A program made the translations under genes and the position numbers. Below the pieces are notes generated by a model. That model was not told the DNA's origin and did no database searches. It saw only the letters and a program-made list of their open reading frames with translations. From NCBI RefSeq assembly GCF_026341815.1, contig NZ_JAPENX010000001.1, positions 1,054,001 through 1,118,000 of the forward strand: a DNA stretch of 64,000 nt. Direction: 5' to 3'. Every line of letters starts with the position of its first letter. The first letter of the stretch is position 1. The stretch comes from Streptomyces sp. NBC_00572 (lineage in GTDB: Bacteria; Actinomycetota; Actinomycetes; Streptomycetales; Streptomycetaceae). Positions 18,716-26,688 of the stretch are shown here, one piece after another.

Positions 18716-19366
18716 TTGGACACGCCCTTCTCCACGCTCATCCGTACGGCTTCGCACGAGCAGCACACGGAGGCGGAGACGTCGTCCTTCATGGGCGACC
18801 TCCTGGGCGGACGCCTGGCAGTCGACGCCTACGCCCGCTACACCGAGCAGCTCTGGTTCGTGTACCGGGCCCTGGAGGACGGCGCGGAGGCGCTGCGCGA
18901 GGACCCGGTCGCCGGGCCCTTCATACAGACCGAGCTGTTCCGCACGACCGCCCTGGAGCAGGACCTCGCCCATCTGCGGGGCCCCGACTGGCGCGCCCGG
19001 GTCTCCCCGCTGCCCGCGACCGTCGCGTACGCCGAGCGGGTCGCCGAGTGCGCCCGTGACTGGCCCGCGGGGTACGTGGCCCACCACTACACGCGCTACC
19101 TGGGCGATCTGTCGGGCGGCCAGATCATCCGCGACAAGGCGGAGCGCACCTGGGGCTTCGCGCGCAAGGGCGACGGCGTCCGCTTCTACGTGTTCGACGC
19201 GATCTCCAACCCGGCCGCGTTCAAGCGGGGGTACCGGGAGCTGCTCGACGGGGTGAACGCCGACGACCTGGAGAAGCAGCGGATCGTCGACGAGTGCAAG
19301 CGCGCGTTCGCCTTCAACAGCGCGGTCTTCCACCAGCTGGGCGGGGAGTTCCCGCTGACCGCGTGA
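18716..19366 (+). CDS. hmuO: Heme oxygenase, biliverdin-producing (HmuO/HO-1 type)
   Basis: Opens the heme ring with O2 and reductant to give biliverdin, CO and Fe2+, freeing iron from imported heme in the cytosol. The 216-residue length matches bacterial HmuO. His17 in SHEQHTEAE is the expected proximal heme ligand, and the flexible glycine-rich distal helix is YLGDLSGGQII. The start is a rare TTG at 18716 with GGAGG six bases upstream; no better start exists. An iron box lies just upstream. It belongs functionally with the HtaA/HmuTUV genes a few kilobases downstream. A 24-bp repeat follows the stop. Confidence 0.95.
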   Translation: MDTPFSTLIRTASHEQHTEAETSSFMGDLLGGRLAVDAYARYTEQLWFVYRALEDGAEALREDPVAGPFIQTELFRTTALEQDLAHLRGPDWRARVSPLPATVAYAERVAECARDWPAGYVAHHYTRYLGDLSGGQIIRDKAERTWGFARKGDGVRFYVFDAISNPAAFKRGYRELLDGVNADDLEKQRIVDECKRAFAFNSAVFHQLGGEFPLTA

Positions 19367-19413
19367 GACCTCCCGAAGGGGACCTCGGCGCGTGAGCCTT
19401 CCCGAAGGGGACC
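19361..19413. repeat. 24-bp direct repeat at the end of hmuO
   Basis: Two copies of a 24-bp unit at 19361-19384 and 19390-19413 differ at two or three positions. Each begins GCGTGAG and contains CCCGAAGGGGACC; the first copy includes the hmuO stop codon. It looks like a local duplication of the gene's end, and the short palindromes CCCGAAGGG may aid termination. Confidence 0.6.
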
Positions 19414-19422
19414 GTCACGCGC

Positions 19423-20103
19423 TCAGCGCGGGAGCGTTCCCTCCAGGCGGACCCGTCCGCCGAGTTCCACGATGCCGTCAGGGCCGGGGGCAGTGAGCAG
19501 CTGCGAACCCCGGCCCTGTGTGATGTTCAGGGCCCGTCCCAGCTCCGCCGTGAGCAGCAGGGCCGCCGCGCCGGTCGCCTCGTCCTCGTCGATGCCGTCG
19601 CCGCGACCCGGGAACGCCCGTGCCCTGACACGGCCCGCGGCCTCCTCCTCCCAGGCCCAGGCGTAGATCCACTCCCCCGGCTCGGGCACCTCCAGGGCGT
19701 CCACCTCGGCGGCGGAGCCGTACTGGCGCAGGGTCCGCGGCGGCGCCCACTCGGCGCGCGCCTCGATCCAGGTGAACTCCCCGTCGCCGCGCACCCACAC
19801 CTCGCCCGCGGGCGGACAGATGACCTCCAGGTCGAGCAGCCAGGCGACGCCGACCAGCGGGTGTCCGGCGAACGGCAGCCGCAGCCCGGGGGTGTAGATG
19901 TCGACGATCCCGCGCTCCGGGTCGTCCACGAACACCGTCTCGCTGAAGCCGAGCTCCTTGGCGAGTGCCTGTCGGGAGGCCTCGTCGGGGTGGTCACGGG
20001 TGTCCCGTACGACTCCGAGGGCGTTGCCGTGCCGGCCGTCGCCCGCGCAGAAGACCCGGAGGACGTCGATATCGGGGCCGCCGCTGTGCTCGGTCGTGTT
20101 CAT
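19423..20103 (-). CDS. PhzF-family isomerase-like protein
   Basis: A 226-residue member of the PhzF/diaminopimelate-epimerase-like fold. The catalytic-Glu motif GFSETVFVDD (normally E in FSETxF) and the second-lobe signature GIDEDEATGAAALLL (usually DExATGSA) are both present, along with LPFAGHPLVGVAWLL. PhzF itself isomerises a phenazine precursor, but most homologues act on unknown small molecules. It is somewhat shorter than the usual 260-300 residues. It is convergent with hmuO and follows the HtaA genes on the same strand after a gap of about 108 bp. A link to heme use is not shown. Confidence 0.85.
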   Translation of the reverse strand: MNTTEHSGGPDIDVLRVFCAGDGRHGNALGVVRDTRDHPDEASRQALAKELGFSETVFVDDPERGIVDIYTPGLRLPFAGHPLVGVAWLLDLEVICPPAGEVWVRGDGEFTWIEARAEWAPPRTLRQYGSAAEVDALEVPEPGEWIYAWAWEEEAAGRVRARAFPGRGDGIDEDEATGAAALLLTAELGRALNITQGRGSQLLTAPGPDGIVELGGRVRLEGTLPR

Positions 20104-20210
20104 GGCGGAAATTGAACCATTTCACGATGCGCCGGCAGGGCCGCACCCGCGAATCGGGTGCGGCCCTGCCTTCTTTCGGGGGGGGTGGTGCGGGACGGTT
20201 CAGGACCTGT

Positions 20211-21875
20211 TCAGGACTCCATGGCCCGGCGGCGCACGGCGACGACGACGGCCGCGCCCGCGGCGGCGAGGGCGCCCGAGGCGCCGAGCAGGAGGCCGGT
20301 CGGGGCGCCCGGTCCGGTCGCGGCGAGCGCGCCGGAGCCGCCCACGGAGCCGCCGCCTCCGACCGTGCCGCCGCCTCCGACGGTTCCGCCGCCGCCCGTG
20401 GCGGACGAGCCGCCGGCCTCGCCGCCACCGGTGGAGCCGGAGCCGCCCGAGCCGCCGGTGGTCGAGGGGAGCGTGGCGTCCTCGTCGAGCGAGAGGGTCA
20501 GGGTCAGCGGGTCCATGGCGGTGCCGGTCGGGTAGCCGCCCTGGCCGCCGGGGGCGGAGAAGGTGGCGGAGCCGGCCGCCGTCAGCTTCGCCGGGACGTT
20601 CGCGAGGGTGACGACGCCGTCGTTCGCCGTCCAGTCGGACGTGGACAGGTCGAGGTCGGCGAAGGCCACGTCGTTCTCGGTGCCCCGGGCGCTGGTGACG
20701 TCGGCGGACAGGGTGCCGGTGGAGCCGGTCGCCTTCACCTTCACGTCGCCGATGGTCCAGTCGATGCCGTGCGCGGCGCAGACGAAGGCGAGCTTGCCGG
20801 AGAAGGCCGCCTCGGCCTTGCGGGCGTCGGCGTCGAGGTCGGCCTTGACGAAGCCGAACTCGTAGGCCGATCCCTGCTTCTTCGCCTCGCCGGAGGGGGT
20901 GACGGAGCCGCCGCACATCTCGCCGACGTACTTCTGCCAGCTCTGCTTCACACCCCACGTCAGTGTGCCGTTCACGACCCCGGACGGGGCGCCGGTCGGC
21001 GCCGTGGCGGTCGGGTCGGTCGTGGCGGGGGCGGTGGTGGCGGGGTCGGTGGGCTGCGTGCCGGTCGCGGTCGGGGCCGGGCTGGTGGGCGCGGTGACGG
21101 TCGGGGCGGGGCTGGTGGGCGCCGTGGTGGTCGGGGCGGTCGTCGGTGCCGTGGTGGTCGGGGCCGTGGTCGGCGGAGTGGTGGGGGGCGTGGTCGGCGG
21201 CGCCGTGGTCGGGGGCGCGGTGGTCGGCATGCCGCCCGCCTTCACCGTGAGGGTGGCGGCGTCGAGGTCGTCGCCCTCCTTGTAGAAGCCTGCGAACGCC
21301 GCCGCGCCGTCCTTCGTCAGCTTCGCCGGTATGTCCTTGAACGTCATGACGCCGCCCGCGCCCTGGCTCGGCCGGACGCCGGTCATGTCGAGCGCGGCGA
21401 TGGCGATGTCCGAGCGGGTGGAGACGGAGCCGTCCTTCTCCTTGGTGACGACGTCGGCGGTGATCTCGCCGGTCGGCGCGGCCGTGCCCTTCGTCGACAG
21501 CCTGACGTCCGAGAACCGGATGTCGAGCGCGCCCTGGTGGGCCTCGAAGCGGACGCCGCCCTTGAAGGAGTTGGCGGTGGCGTGGGTGCCCGTGTCGTAC
21601 GTGCCGGTGCCGTCCACGAAGGTGAAGACGCCGTTGTTCGCCGCCTGCTTGGCGCCTCCCTCAAGGGTGGTCTTCCCGTGGGCGAACCCTCCGGCCAGAT
21701 AAGTGCGGAAGGACTGCTTGATGCCCCAGTCCAGCGTGCCGTCGCTCAGCGTCATCGAGGGCGCGGCATCGGCCGCGGCGGGCAGGGCGAGGGCGACGGC
21801 GCCCGTGCCGAGGGCGGCTGCCGTGGCGACGGCGGCGGCCAGGGTGACGGAACGGTGGCGCGAGGGGGTGGCCAT
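20211..21875 (-). CDS. HtaA-domain heme-binding protein with LAXTG sortase signal
   Basis: A 554-residue secreted surface protein. It has a signal peptide (AAAVATAAALGTGAVALALP, cleavage near AAADAAPS) and HtaA domain 1 (about 40-205; SFRTYLAGG, FEAHQGALDIRF). A Thr/Pro-rich linker of about 85 residues follows, then HtaA domain 2 (about 300-465; SWQKYVGEMCGG, FVCAAHGIDWTIGD) and a Gly/Ser linker. The end is LAATG at 517-521, a hydrophobic helix and RRRAMES, a class E sortase signal. Corynebacterial HtaA domains bind hemin through conserved Tyr and His, both kept here. ATG at 21875 has AGGAGA upstream. It is probably co-transcribed with the HtaA gene 69 bp upstream. Confidence 0.93.
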   Translation of the reverse strand: MATPSRHRSVTLAAAVATAAALGTGAVALALPAAADAAPSMTLSDGTLDWGIKQSFRTYLAGGFAHGKTTLEGGAKQAANNGVFTFVDGTGTYDTGTHATANSFKGGVRFEAHQGALDIRFSDVRLSTKGTAAPTGEITADVVTKEKDGSVSTRSDIAIAALDMTGVRPSQGAGGVMTFKDIPAKLTKDGAAAFAGFYKEGDDLDAATLTVKAGGMPTTAPPTTAPPTTPPTTPPTTAPTTTAPTTAPTTTAPTSPAPTVTAPTSPAPTATGTQPTDPATTAPATTDPTATAPTGAPSGVVNGTLTWGVKQSWQKYVGEMCGGSVTPSGEAKKQGSAYEFGFVKADLDADARKAEAAFSGKLAFVCAAHGIDWTIGDVKVKATGSTGTLSADVTSARGTENDVAFADLDLSTSDWTANDGVVTLANVPAKLTAAGSATFSAPGGQGGYPTGTAMDPLTLTLSLDEDATLPSTTGGSGGSGSTGGGEAGGSSATGGGGTVGGGGTVGGGGSVGGSGALAATGPGAPTGLLLGASGALAAAGAAVVVAVRRRAMES

Positions 21876-21944
21876 GACGGGGTTCTCCTAGAGGGACTTG
21901 GGGCGCAAGGGGGGGCGAGACGCAAGGGGTGCGCACGGGGGGTT

Positions 21945-23396
21945 TCAGGCCGAGGGGGTACGGGTGGGAGTACTGCCGCTACGGCCACGGCGTACGGCGA
22001 CGAAGACCGCGAGTGCGGCGGCGAGCAGCACGCCCGCCCCGATCGCGACGTACAGCCCGGTGGGGGACGAGGAGGGTTCGGAGGCCGCCGCGGGTGCGGG
22101 TGCGGCGGACGCGGAAGGAGTCGTGGGCGCCGCGGGGGTGGGCTTCGCGTCGCTGCCGAGATCAGGGAGCGCGGGCAGTTGGGCCTTGGTGCCGACGGCG
22201 ACGGCCAGGGACACCGGGTCCATCGCGGTCCCGGCCTTGTACATCCCGCCGAAGGCCTTGGCGCCGCCCTCGGTGAGGGTGGCGGGGGCCTCGATGACGG
22301 CGGCGAGGCCGTTCTTCGGGGTGAGGTCGCGGGCGGTGAAGGTGACGAGGGGGACGGCCTTCTCGGTCCGGCCCGCGCTGGTGACATCGGCGCCGAGGGT
22401 GCCGGTTCCGCCGCTCACCTTCACGGTGACCTTTCCGAGGGTGAGGTCGAGGTGGGCGCCGGTGAAGCGGACGCTGCCCGCGAAGGCGGCGTCGAGGGTG
22501 CCGTTCCTCGGGTCGTACGTGCCCTTGCCGTCGGGGAAGCGGAAGAGCGCGCCGCCGTCCTGGGCGCCGTCGGCGAGGGTCCACTCGCCCTGGGAGACGG
22601 CTCCGGTGACGTACTCGCGGAAGGTGCGGCGCACGCCCCAGTCGACGGCGGCGGCGCGGAGGTTTCCGGCGGCCGGGGCCGACGGTGACGAACTCGCGGT
22701 GGCGGAAGGCGTCTTGGAAGGGCCGCCGGTGGGCTCGGTGGTGGGCGTGGCGCTCGGTGTGGCCTTCCGCGGCGAGCGGACGTCGACGGTGAGGCTGACG
22801 GGGTCGAGCGAGGTACCGGCCGGGTAGTAGCCGGCGAAGGCGGTGGCGCCCTGGGCGGTGAGCCTGGCGGGCACGCCGGCGAGCGAGACGGGGCTGCCTC
22901 CGCCGCGCATGTCGATCCCGCCGACGTCGAGCGTGGCGAGCGGCACCCGGGAGGAGACGGTCGTCCGGCCGCTGCCCTTGGCCTTGCTCGCCATGTCGGC
23001 GTAGAGGGTTCCCCTTCCGCCGTGGATCCGGATCCGGGGGCGGCTGATGGTGAGGTCCAGCTCGTTGCTGCCGTCCGCCTTGCGGTGGCCGGTGAAGTGG
23101 ACGCCGCCGGAGAAGGCGGCTTCGAAGGCGCCGGTCTCCGGGTCGTACGAGCCCTGCGCGGAGTGGAACCGGAACTGGCTGCCGCCGACCGTGGCGGCTC
23201 CGCCGGTGAGGCCCCAATCGCCTTGGGCGATGGGACCGGTGACATAGCTCTGGAAGGAGGACTTGATGCCCCAGTCGAGCCGTCCGCCCTGCACCGTGCG
23301 GCTCTCCGCGTGGGCGGCGCCGGCCGGGACGAGGGCGGCGAGCAGGGCCGCGAACAGGGTCACGGCGAGCGCGCGGGCGGGTCTGGACAGCAGCAT
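21945..23396 (-). CDS. HtaA-domain heme-binding protein with C-terminal membrane anchor
   Basis: A 483-residue protein with a signal peptide (ALAVTLFAALLAALVPAGA, cleavage after AHA) and two HtaA domains: about 35-195 (SFQSYVTGPIAQGDW, VHFTGHRK) and 230-395 (TFREYVTGAVSQGEW, FTGAHLDLTLG). An Ala/Pro-rich linker leads to a membrane helix (LYVAIGAGVLLAAALAVFV) and a basic tail. It has no LAXTG, so it should stay membrane-anchored, whereas the downstream HtaA protein can be moved to the wall. ATG at 23396 follows GGAGG by six bases. It is divergent from hmuT, with the iron box 24 bp upstream. Likely role: taking up or relaying heme to HmuT. Confidence 0.93.
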   Translation of the reverse strand: MLLSRPARALAVTLFAALLAALVPAGAAHAESRTVQGGRLDWGIKSSFQSYVTGPIAQGDWGLTGGAATVGGSQFRFHSAQGSYDPETGAFEAAFSGGVHFTGHRKADGSNELDLTISRPRIRIHGGRGTLYADMASKAKGSGRTTVSSRVPLATLDVGGIDMRGGGSPVSLAGVPARLTAQGATAFAGYYPAGTSLDPVSLTVDVRSPRKATPSATPTTEPTGGPSKTPSATASSSPSAPAAGNLRAAAVDWGVRRTFREYVTGAVSQGEWTLADGAQDGGALFRFPDGKGTYDPRNGTLDAAFAGSVRFTGAHLDLTLGKVTVKVSGGTGTLGADVTSAGRTEKAVPLVTFTARDLTPKNGLAAVIEAPATLTEGGAKAFGGMYKAGTAMDPVSLAVAVGTKAQLPALPDLGSDAKPTPAAPTTPSASAAPAPAAASEPSSSPTGLYVAIGAGVLLAAALAVFVAVRRGRSGSTPTRTPSA

Positions 23397-23420
23397 GGAA
23401 CCCCTCCGAGGGCTAGCAAG

Positions 23421-23439
23421 TGAGGTAAGGCTAACCTAA
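23421..23439. promoter_or_regulatory. Iron box between htaA and hmuTUV
   Basis: TGAGGTAAGGCTAACCTAA matches 17 of 19 consensus positions, the best in the window. It lies 24 bp upstream of the HtaA start at 23396 and 95 bp upstream of the hmuT start at 23535, so one bound DmdR/IdeR dimer pair could silence both directions. Confidence 0.93.
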
Positions 23440-23534
23440 GCTACATCCAGCCTCGGCCGGAATCCTCCCGGCGCGAAGCCGATGGACCAGAACCACGGCA
23501 GTACGAAGCGGAACGAACGACAGGACGGTGTCCG

Positions 23535-24542
23535 GTGCGCAGAACTCGCCTCGCGGGAGCGCTGACAGCAGTGCTCGCCCTCGCCCTCATGGCGACCGGC
23601 TGCGGTGACGGAGGCGGAAGCGGAACCGGGGTCGGCCCGGCGAGCGCGTCCACCGCAACCCCCGACCGGGTCGAGCCGCTCGCCGACCCGGTCGGGCCCC
23701 GGCTCCCCGTCACCGTCCCCTCCGCCGACGGCCGCACGGTCACCGTCACCTCCACCGACCGGATCGTGCCGCTCAGCGGCTCCCTCAGCGAGATCGTCTT
23801 CACCCTCGGCCTCGGCACGAAGGTCGTCGCCCGGGACATCACCGCCACCTTCGAACAGGCCGGGAAACTCCCGGTGGTGACCCGCGCCCACGACGTCTCC
23901 GCCGAGAGCGTGCTCTCCCTCAGGCCCACCCTCGTCCTCGCCGAGGGCACCACAGGACCGGCCGAGGCCATCGCCCAGATCCGGGACGCGGGCATCCCGC
24001 TCGTCGTCGTGAAGCCCGCGAAGGCACTCGCCGACGTCGGCACCCGCATCGACGCGGTCGCCGCGGCCCTCGGCGTACGGAAGTCCGGGGCCGCGCTCAG
24101 GAAGCGCACCCAGGAGCGGATCGACACCGCGCGGAAGGAGATTCCGGCCCGCGAGGAGAAGCCGCGGGTGGCCTTCCTGTACGTGCGCGGCACGGCCGCC
24201 GTCTATCTGCTCGGCGGGGCCGAGTCGGGCGCGAGCTCGCTCCTCGAAGCCGCCGGGGCGATCGACGCGGGCAAGGAGTCCGGCCTGACCAAGGACTTCA
24301 CCCCGATCACCAGCGAGGCCCTGGCGAAGGCCGCACCCGACGCGATCCTCGTCATGAGCAAGGGACTCGACTCGGTCGGCGGGATCGACGGCCTGGTGAA
24401 GATCCCCGGCGTCGCCGAGACCCCGGCCGGCGCCGACCGCCGGGTCGTCACCGTCGACGACGGCGTCCTCCTCAACTACGGCCCGCGCACCGACCGGGTA
24501 CTGAAGTCCCTGGTCGGCCAGTTGTACGGGGAGAACCAGTGA
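23535..24542 (+). CDS. hmuT: Heme ABC transporter substrate-binding lipoprotein
   Basis: The extracytoplasmic heme receptor of a class III (BtuF-like) ABC importer. The 335-residue precursor has a lipoprotein signal ending in LMATGC, a polar linker and the helical-backbone fold: RIVPLSGSLSEIVFTLGLG, the segment VSAESVLSLRPTLVLAEG, and the late DGVLLNYGPRTDRVLKSL. HmuT proteins ligate heme with Tyr and His; candidates are His in TRAHDVSAES and Tyr in LYVRGTAAVYLLGG. GTG at 23535 has only a weak GGAC ribosome site. Its stop overlaps the hmuU start (GTGA). Confidence 0.93.
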   Translation: MRRTRLAGALTAVLALALMATGCGDGGGSGTGVGPASASTATPDRVEPLADPVGPRLPVTVPSADGRTVTVTSTDRIVPLSGSLSEIVFTLGLGTKVVARDITATFEQAGKLPVVTRAHDVSAESVLSLRPTLVLAEGTTGPAEAIAQIRDAGIPLVVVKPAKALADVGTRIDAVAAALGVRKSGAALRKRTQERIDTARKEIPAREEKPRVAFLYVRGTAAVYLLGGAESGASSLLEAAGAIDAGKESGLTKDFTPITSEALAKAAPDAILVMSKGLDSVGGIDGLVKIPGVAETPAGADRRVVTVDDGVLLNYGPRTDRVLKSLVGQLYGENQ

Positions 24543-25636
24543 CGGCGCTCCAGGAGACCCCGCCGGCCCTCGGCAAGGACCCTTCGCCGCAGGCACCTCC
24601 CGTCGCACGGCCTCGTACCGCCGCCCTCCTCACCGCCGGCCTCCTCGGCGTCCTGCTCCTCCTCGCCCTGCTCTCCGCCGGGATCGGGGCGTACGAGATC
24701 CCGCTCGGTGACGTCCTCGCCTCCGTGCAGCACCGGATCGGGCTCGGCGGGCACGCCCTCGACCGCACGGCCGAGAGCGTCCTGTGGAACATCCGGCTCC
24801 CCCGGGTCGTCCTCGCCGTCCTCGTCGGCGCCTCGCTCGGCTGCGCGGGCGCCCTCATGCAGGGCGTGTTCGGCAATCCGCTCGCGGAGCCGGGCGTCAT
24901 CGGCATCTCGGCGGGCGCGGCCGTCGGCGCGGTCGGCGCGATCGCGCTCGGGCTCACCTTCCTCGGCAACTGGACGGTGACGGTCTGCGCGTTCGCCGCC
25001 GGGCTCGCGACCGTGCTCCTCGTGTACGCGATGTCCCGCTCCGGCGGCCGTACGGAGGTGGTGACCCTGATCCTCACCGGTATCGCGGTGAACGCCTTCG
25101 CGGGCGCGCTCATCGGCCTCTTCATCTTCTTCGCCGACAACGCGCAGGTCACCCAGATCACCTTCTGGCAGCTCGGCTCGCTCGCCCAGGCCACCTGGCC
25201 CAAGGTCCTCGCCGTACTGCCGTGCGCGCTCCTCGGCCTCGCCGTCGCCCCCTTCTACGCCCGCCGGCTCGACCTGCTCGCCCTCGGCGAGCGGCCCGCC
25301 CGCCATCTGGGCGTGGACGTGGAGCGGCTGCGGGTCGCCCTGATCCTGGTGGTGGCACTGCTCACGGCGGCGGCGGTCGCGGTGGCCGGGATCATCACCT
25401 TCGTCGGTCTGCTCGTCCCGCATCTGCTGCGAATGGCGAACGGTCCCGGCCACCGCTTCCTGGTGCCGGGCAGCGCGCTCGGCGGCGCGGTCGTCCTCAC
25501 GGCCGGCGACCTCGCGGCCCGTACGGTCGCGGCCCCGGCCGAACTTCCCCTGGGCGTCCTCACCGCCCTCCTCGGCAGCCCGTTCTTCTTCTGGCTGCTG
25601 CGCAGGACCCGTCGCAGGCAAGGTGGTTGGGCATGA
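24539..25636 (+). CDS. hmuU: Heme ABC transporter permease
   Basis: A FecCD/BtuC-type permease of 365 residues with about ten membrane helices. The first 30 residues are polar; helix 1 is ALLTAGLLGVLLLLALLSAG. Family signatures are NIRLPRVVLAVLVGASLGCA, LAEPGVIGISAGAAVGA and the ATPase-coupling loop GERPARHLGVDVERLR. The ends FVGLLVPHLLRM and PLGVLTALLGSPFFFWLLRR are nearly invariant in the family. Start and stop overlap those of hmuT and hmuV, so the three genes form one coupled operon. It carries heme across the membrane as a dimer. Confidence 0.96.
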   Translation: MTALQETPPALGKDPSPQAPPVARPRTAALLTAGLLGVLLLLALLSAGIGAYEIPLGDVLASVQHRIGLGGHALDRTAESVLWNIRLPRVVLAVLVGASLGCAGALMQGVFGNPLAEPGVIGISAGAAVGAVGAIALGLTFLGNWTVTVCAFAAGLATVLLVYAMSRSGGRTEVVTLILTGIAVNAFAGALIGLFIFFADNAQVTQITFWQLGSLAQATWPKVLAVLPCALLGLAVAPFYARRLDLLALGERPARHLGVDVERLRVALILVVALLTAAAVAVAGIITFVGLLVPHLLRMANGPGHRFLVPGSALGGAVVLTAGDLAARTVAAPAELPLGVLTALLGSPFFFWLLRRTRRRQGGWA

Positions 25637-26493
25637 CATCCGTACGCCTCCGGGGACTGCTCCCCGCACTCGCACACCGGCGCACGCGCGCAATGCCCTC
25701 CCCCGCCGCGCCCGGCGATCCGGTCGCCGAGGCCGTCGGCGTGCGGGTCGAGCGCGGCGGCCGGGCCGTGCTCGACGGGGTCGGAATCGAGGTGCGGGCC
25801 GGAGAGGTGCTCGCCCTGGTGGGGCCCAACGGGGCCGGCAAGTCGACGCTGCTCGCCGCGCTCGCCGCCGATCTCGCGCCGAGCGCCGGAGAGGTACGGA
25901 TCGGGGGTCGGCCGGCGGCCGGCTGGACGCCCGGTGAACTGGCCCTGCGGCGGGCGGTGCTGCCGCAGGACGCGGCCCTCTCCTTCCCCTTCGCCGTCGC
26001 CGACGTGGTGCGGATGGGCCGGGCCCCGTGGGCGGGGACCGAGCGGGAGGAGGAGGACGAGGCGGCCGTCGCCGGGGCGATGGCGGTCACGGAGGTCGGG
26101 GCCTTCGCCGAGCGCCCGTTCTCCGCGCTGTCGGGAGGCGAGCGGGCCCGGGTCGCGCTGGCCCGGGTCCTGGCCCAGCGAACCGGTCTCCTGCTGCTCG
26201 ACGAACCGACGGCCGCCCTCGACCTGCGCCACCAGGAACTGGTCCTGCGGGTCTGCCGGGAGCGCGCGGCGGCCGGGGACGCGGTGGTGGTCGTCCTGCA
26301 CGACCTCGGGCTCGCGGCGGCCCACGCGGACCGGGTCGGGGTGCTGCACGAGGGCCGGATCGCGGTGGCGGGGCCGCCTTCGGACGTCCTCGAAGCGGAA
26401 TTGCTGAGCCGGGTCTACCGGCAGCCGGTGGAGGTGTTCCCGCACCCGCGGACCGGCGTCCCCCTGGTCGTACCCAGGCGTACTTACGAGTAA
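25633..26493 (+). CDS. hmuV: Heme ABC transporter ATP-binding protein
   Basis: The 286-residue ATPase of the heme importer. Walker A is GPNGAGKSTLL, the Q-loop is LPQDAALSFPFAVADVV with the heme-type continuation RMGRAPW, the signature is LSGGERARVALA, Walker B is LLLLDEPTAALD and the switch His is VVVLHDLGLAAAHAD. ATG at 25633 overlaps the hmuU stop (ATGA). An N-terminal extension of about 35 residues (LLPALAHRRTRAMPSPAA) is unusual; an internal ATG at 25693 (MPSPAAPG) is an alternative start. The stop is followed at once by a short hairpin at 26494. Confidence 0.96.
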   Translation: MTSVRLRGLLPALAHRRTRAMPSPAAPGDPVAEAVGVRVERGGRAVLDGVGIEVRAGEVLALVGPNGAGKSTLLAALAADLAPSAGEVRIGGRPAAGWTPGELALRRAVLPQDAALSFPFAVADVVRMGRAPWAGTEREEEDEAAVAGAMAVTEVGAFAERPFSALSGGERARVALARVLAQRTGLLLLDEPTAALDLRHQELVLRVCRERAAAGDAVVVVLHDLGLAAAHADRVGVLHEGRIAVAGPPSDVLEAELLSRVYRQPVEVFPHPRTGVPLVVPRRTYE

Positions 26494-26514
26494 GGGGAAT
26501 GCGGACAATTCCCC
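26494..26514 (+). terminator. Short hairpin after hmuV
   Basis: GGGGAAT (26494-26500) pairs with ATTCCCC (26508-26514) around a 7-base loop, directly after the hmuV stop, followed by CCTCCTTGAC. It is modest but well placed to end the hmuTUV transcript before the efe promoter. Confidence 0.55.
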
Positions 26515-26625
26515 CTCCTTGACCCGCCCTTGACCATCCCATGAGAACCCCATGGAGCCCCTGTGATCCCGCCGTGTCCGGTCCGCCGGACCTGAGAGCT
26601 GAATCACTGGACGGCCGGGCATGGC

Positions 26626-26659
26626 TGAGGTAAGCCTCGGTTAAGTTAGGTCCGCCTCA
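26626..26659 (+). promoter_or_regulatory. Two abutting iron-box-like sites upstream of efeO
   Basis: TGAGGTAAGCCTCGGTTAA (26626-26644) matches 12 of 19 and TTAAGTTAGGTCCGCCTCA (26641-26659) 13 of 19 positions of the iron-box consensus; they share four bases. Each is weaker than the htaA/hmu box, but together they lie 30 bp before the efeO start, consistent with iron repression. Confidence 0.6.
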
Positions 26660-26688
26660 GTCCCCGTCCCCGCGTTTCTGGAGTCCCC

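Noticed and set aside
19423-20103. Phenazine biosynthesis because of the PhzF-like protein
   Set aside because: No other phz gene is present; PhzF homologues are widespread with unknown functions.
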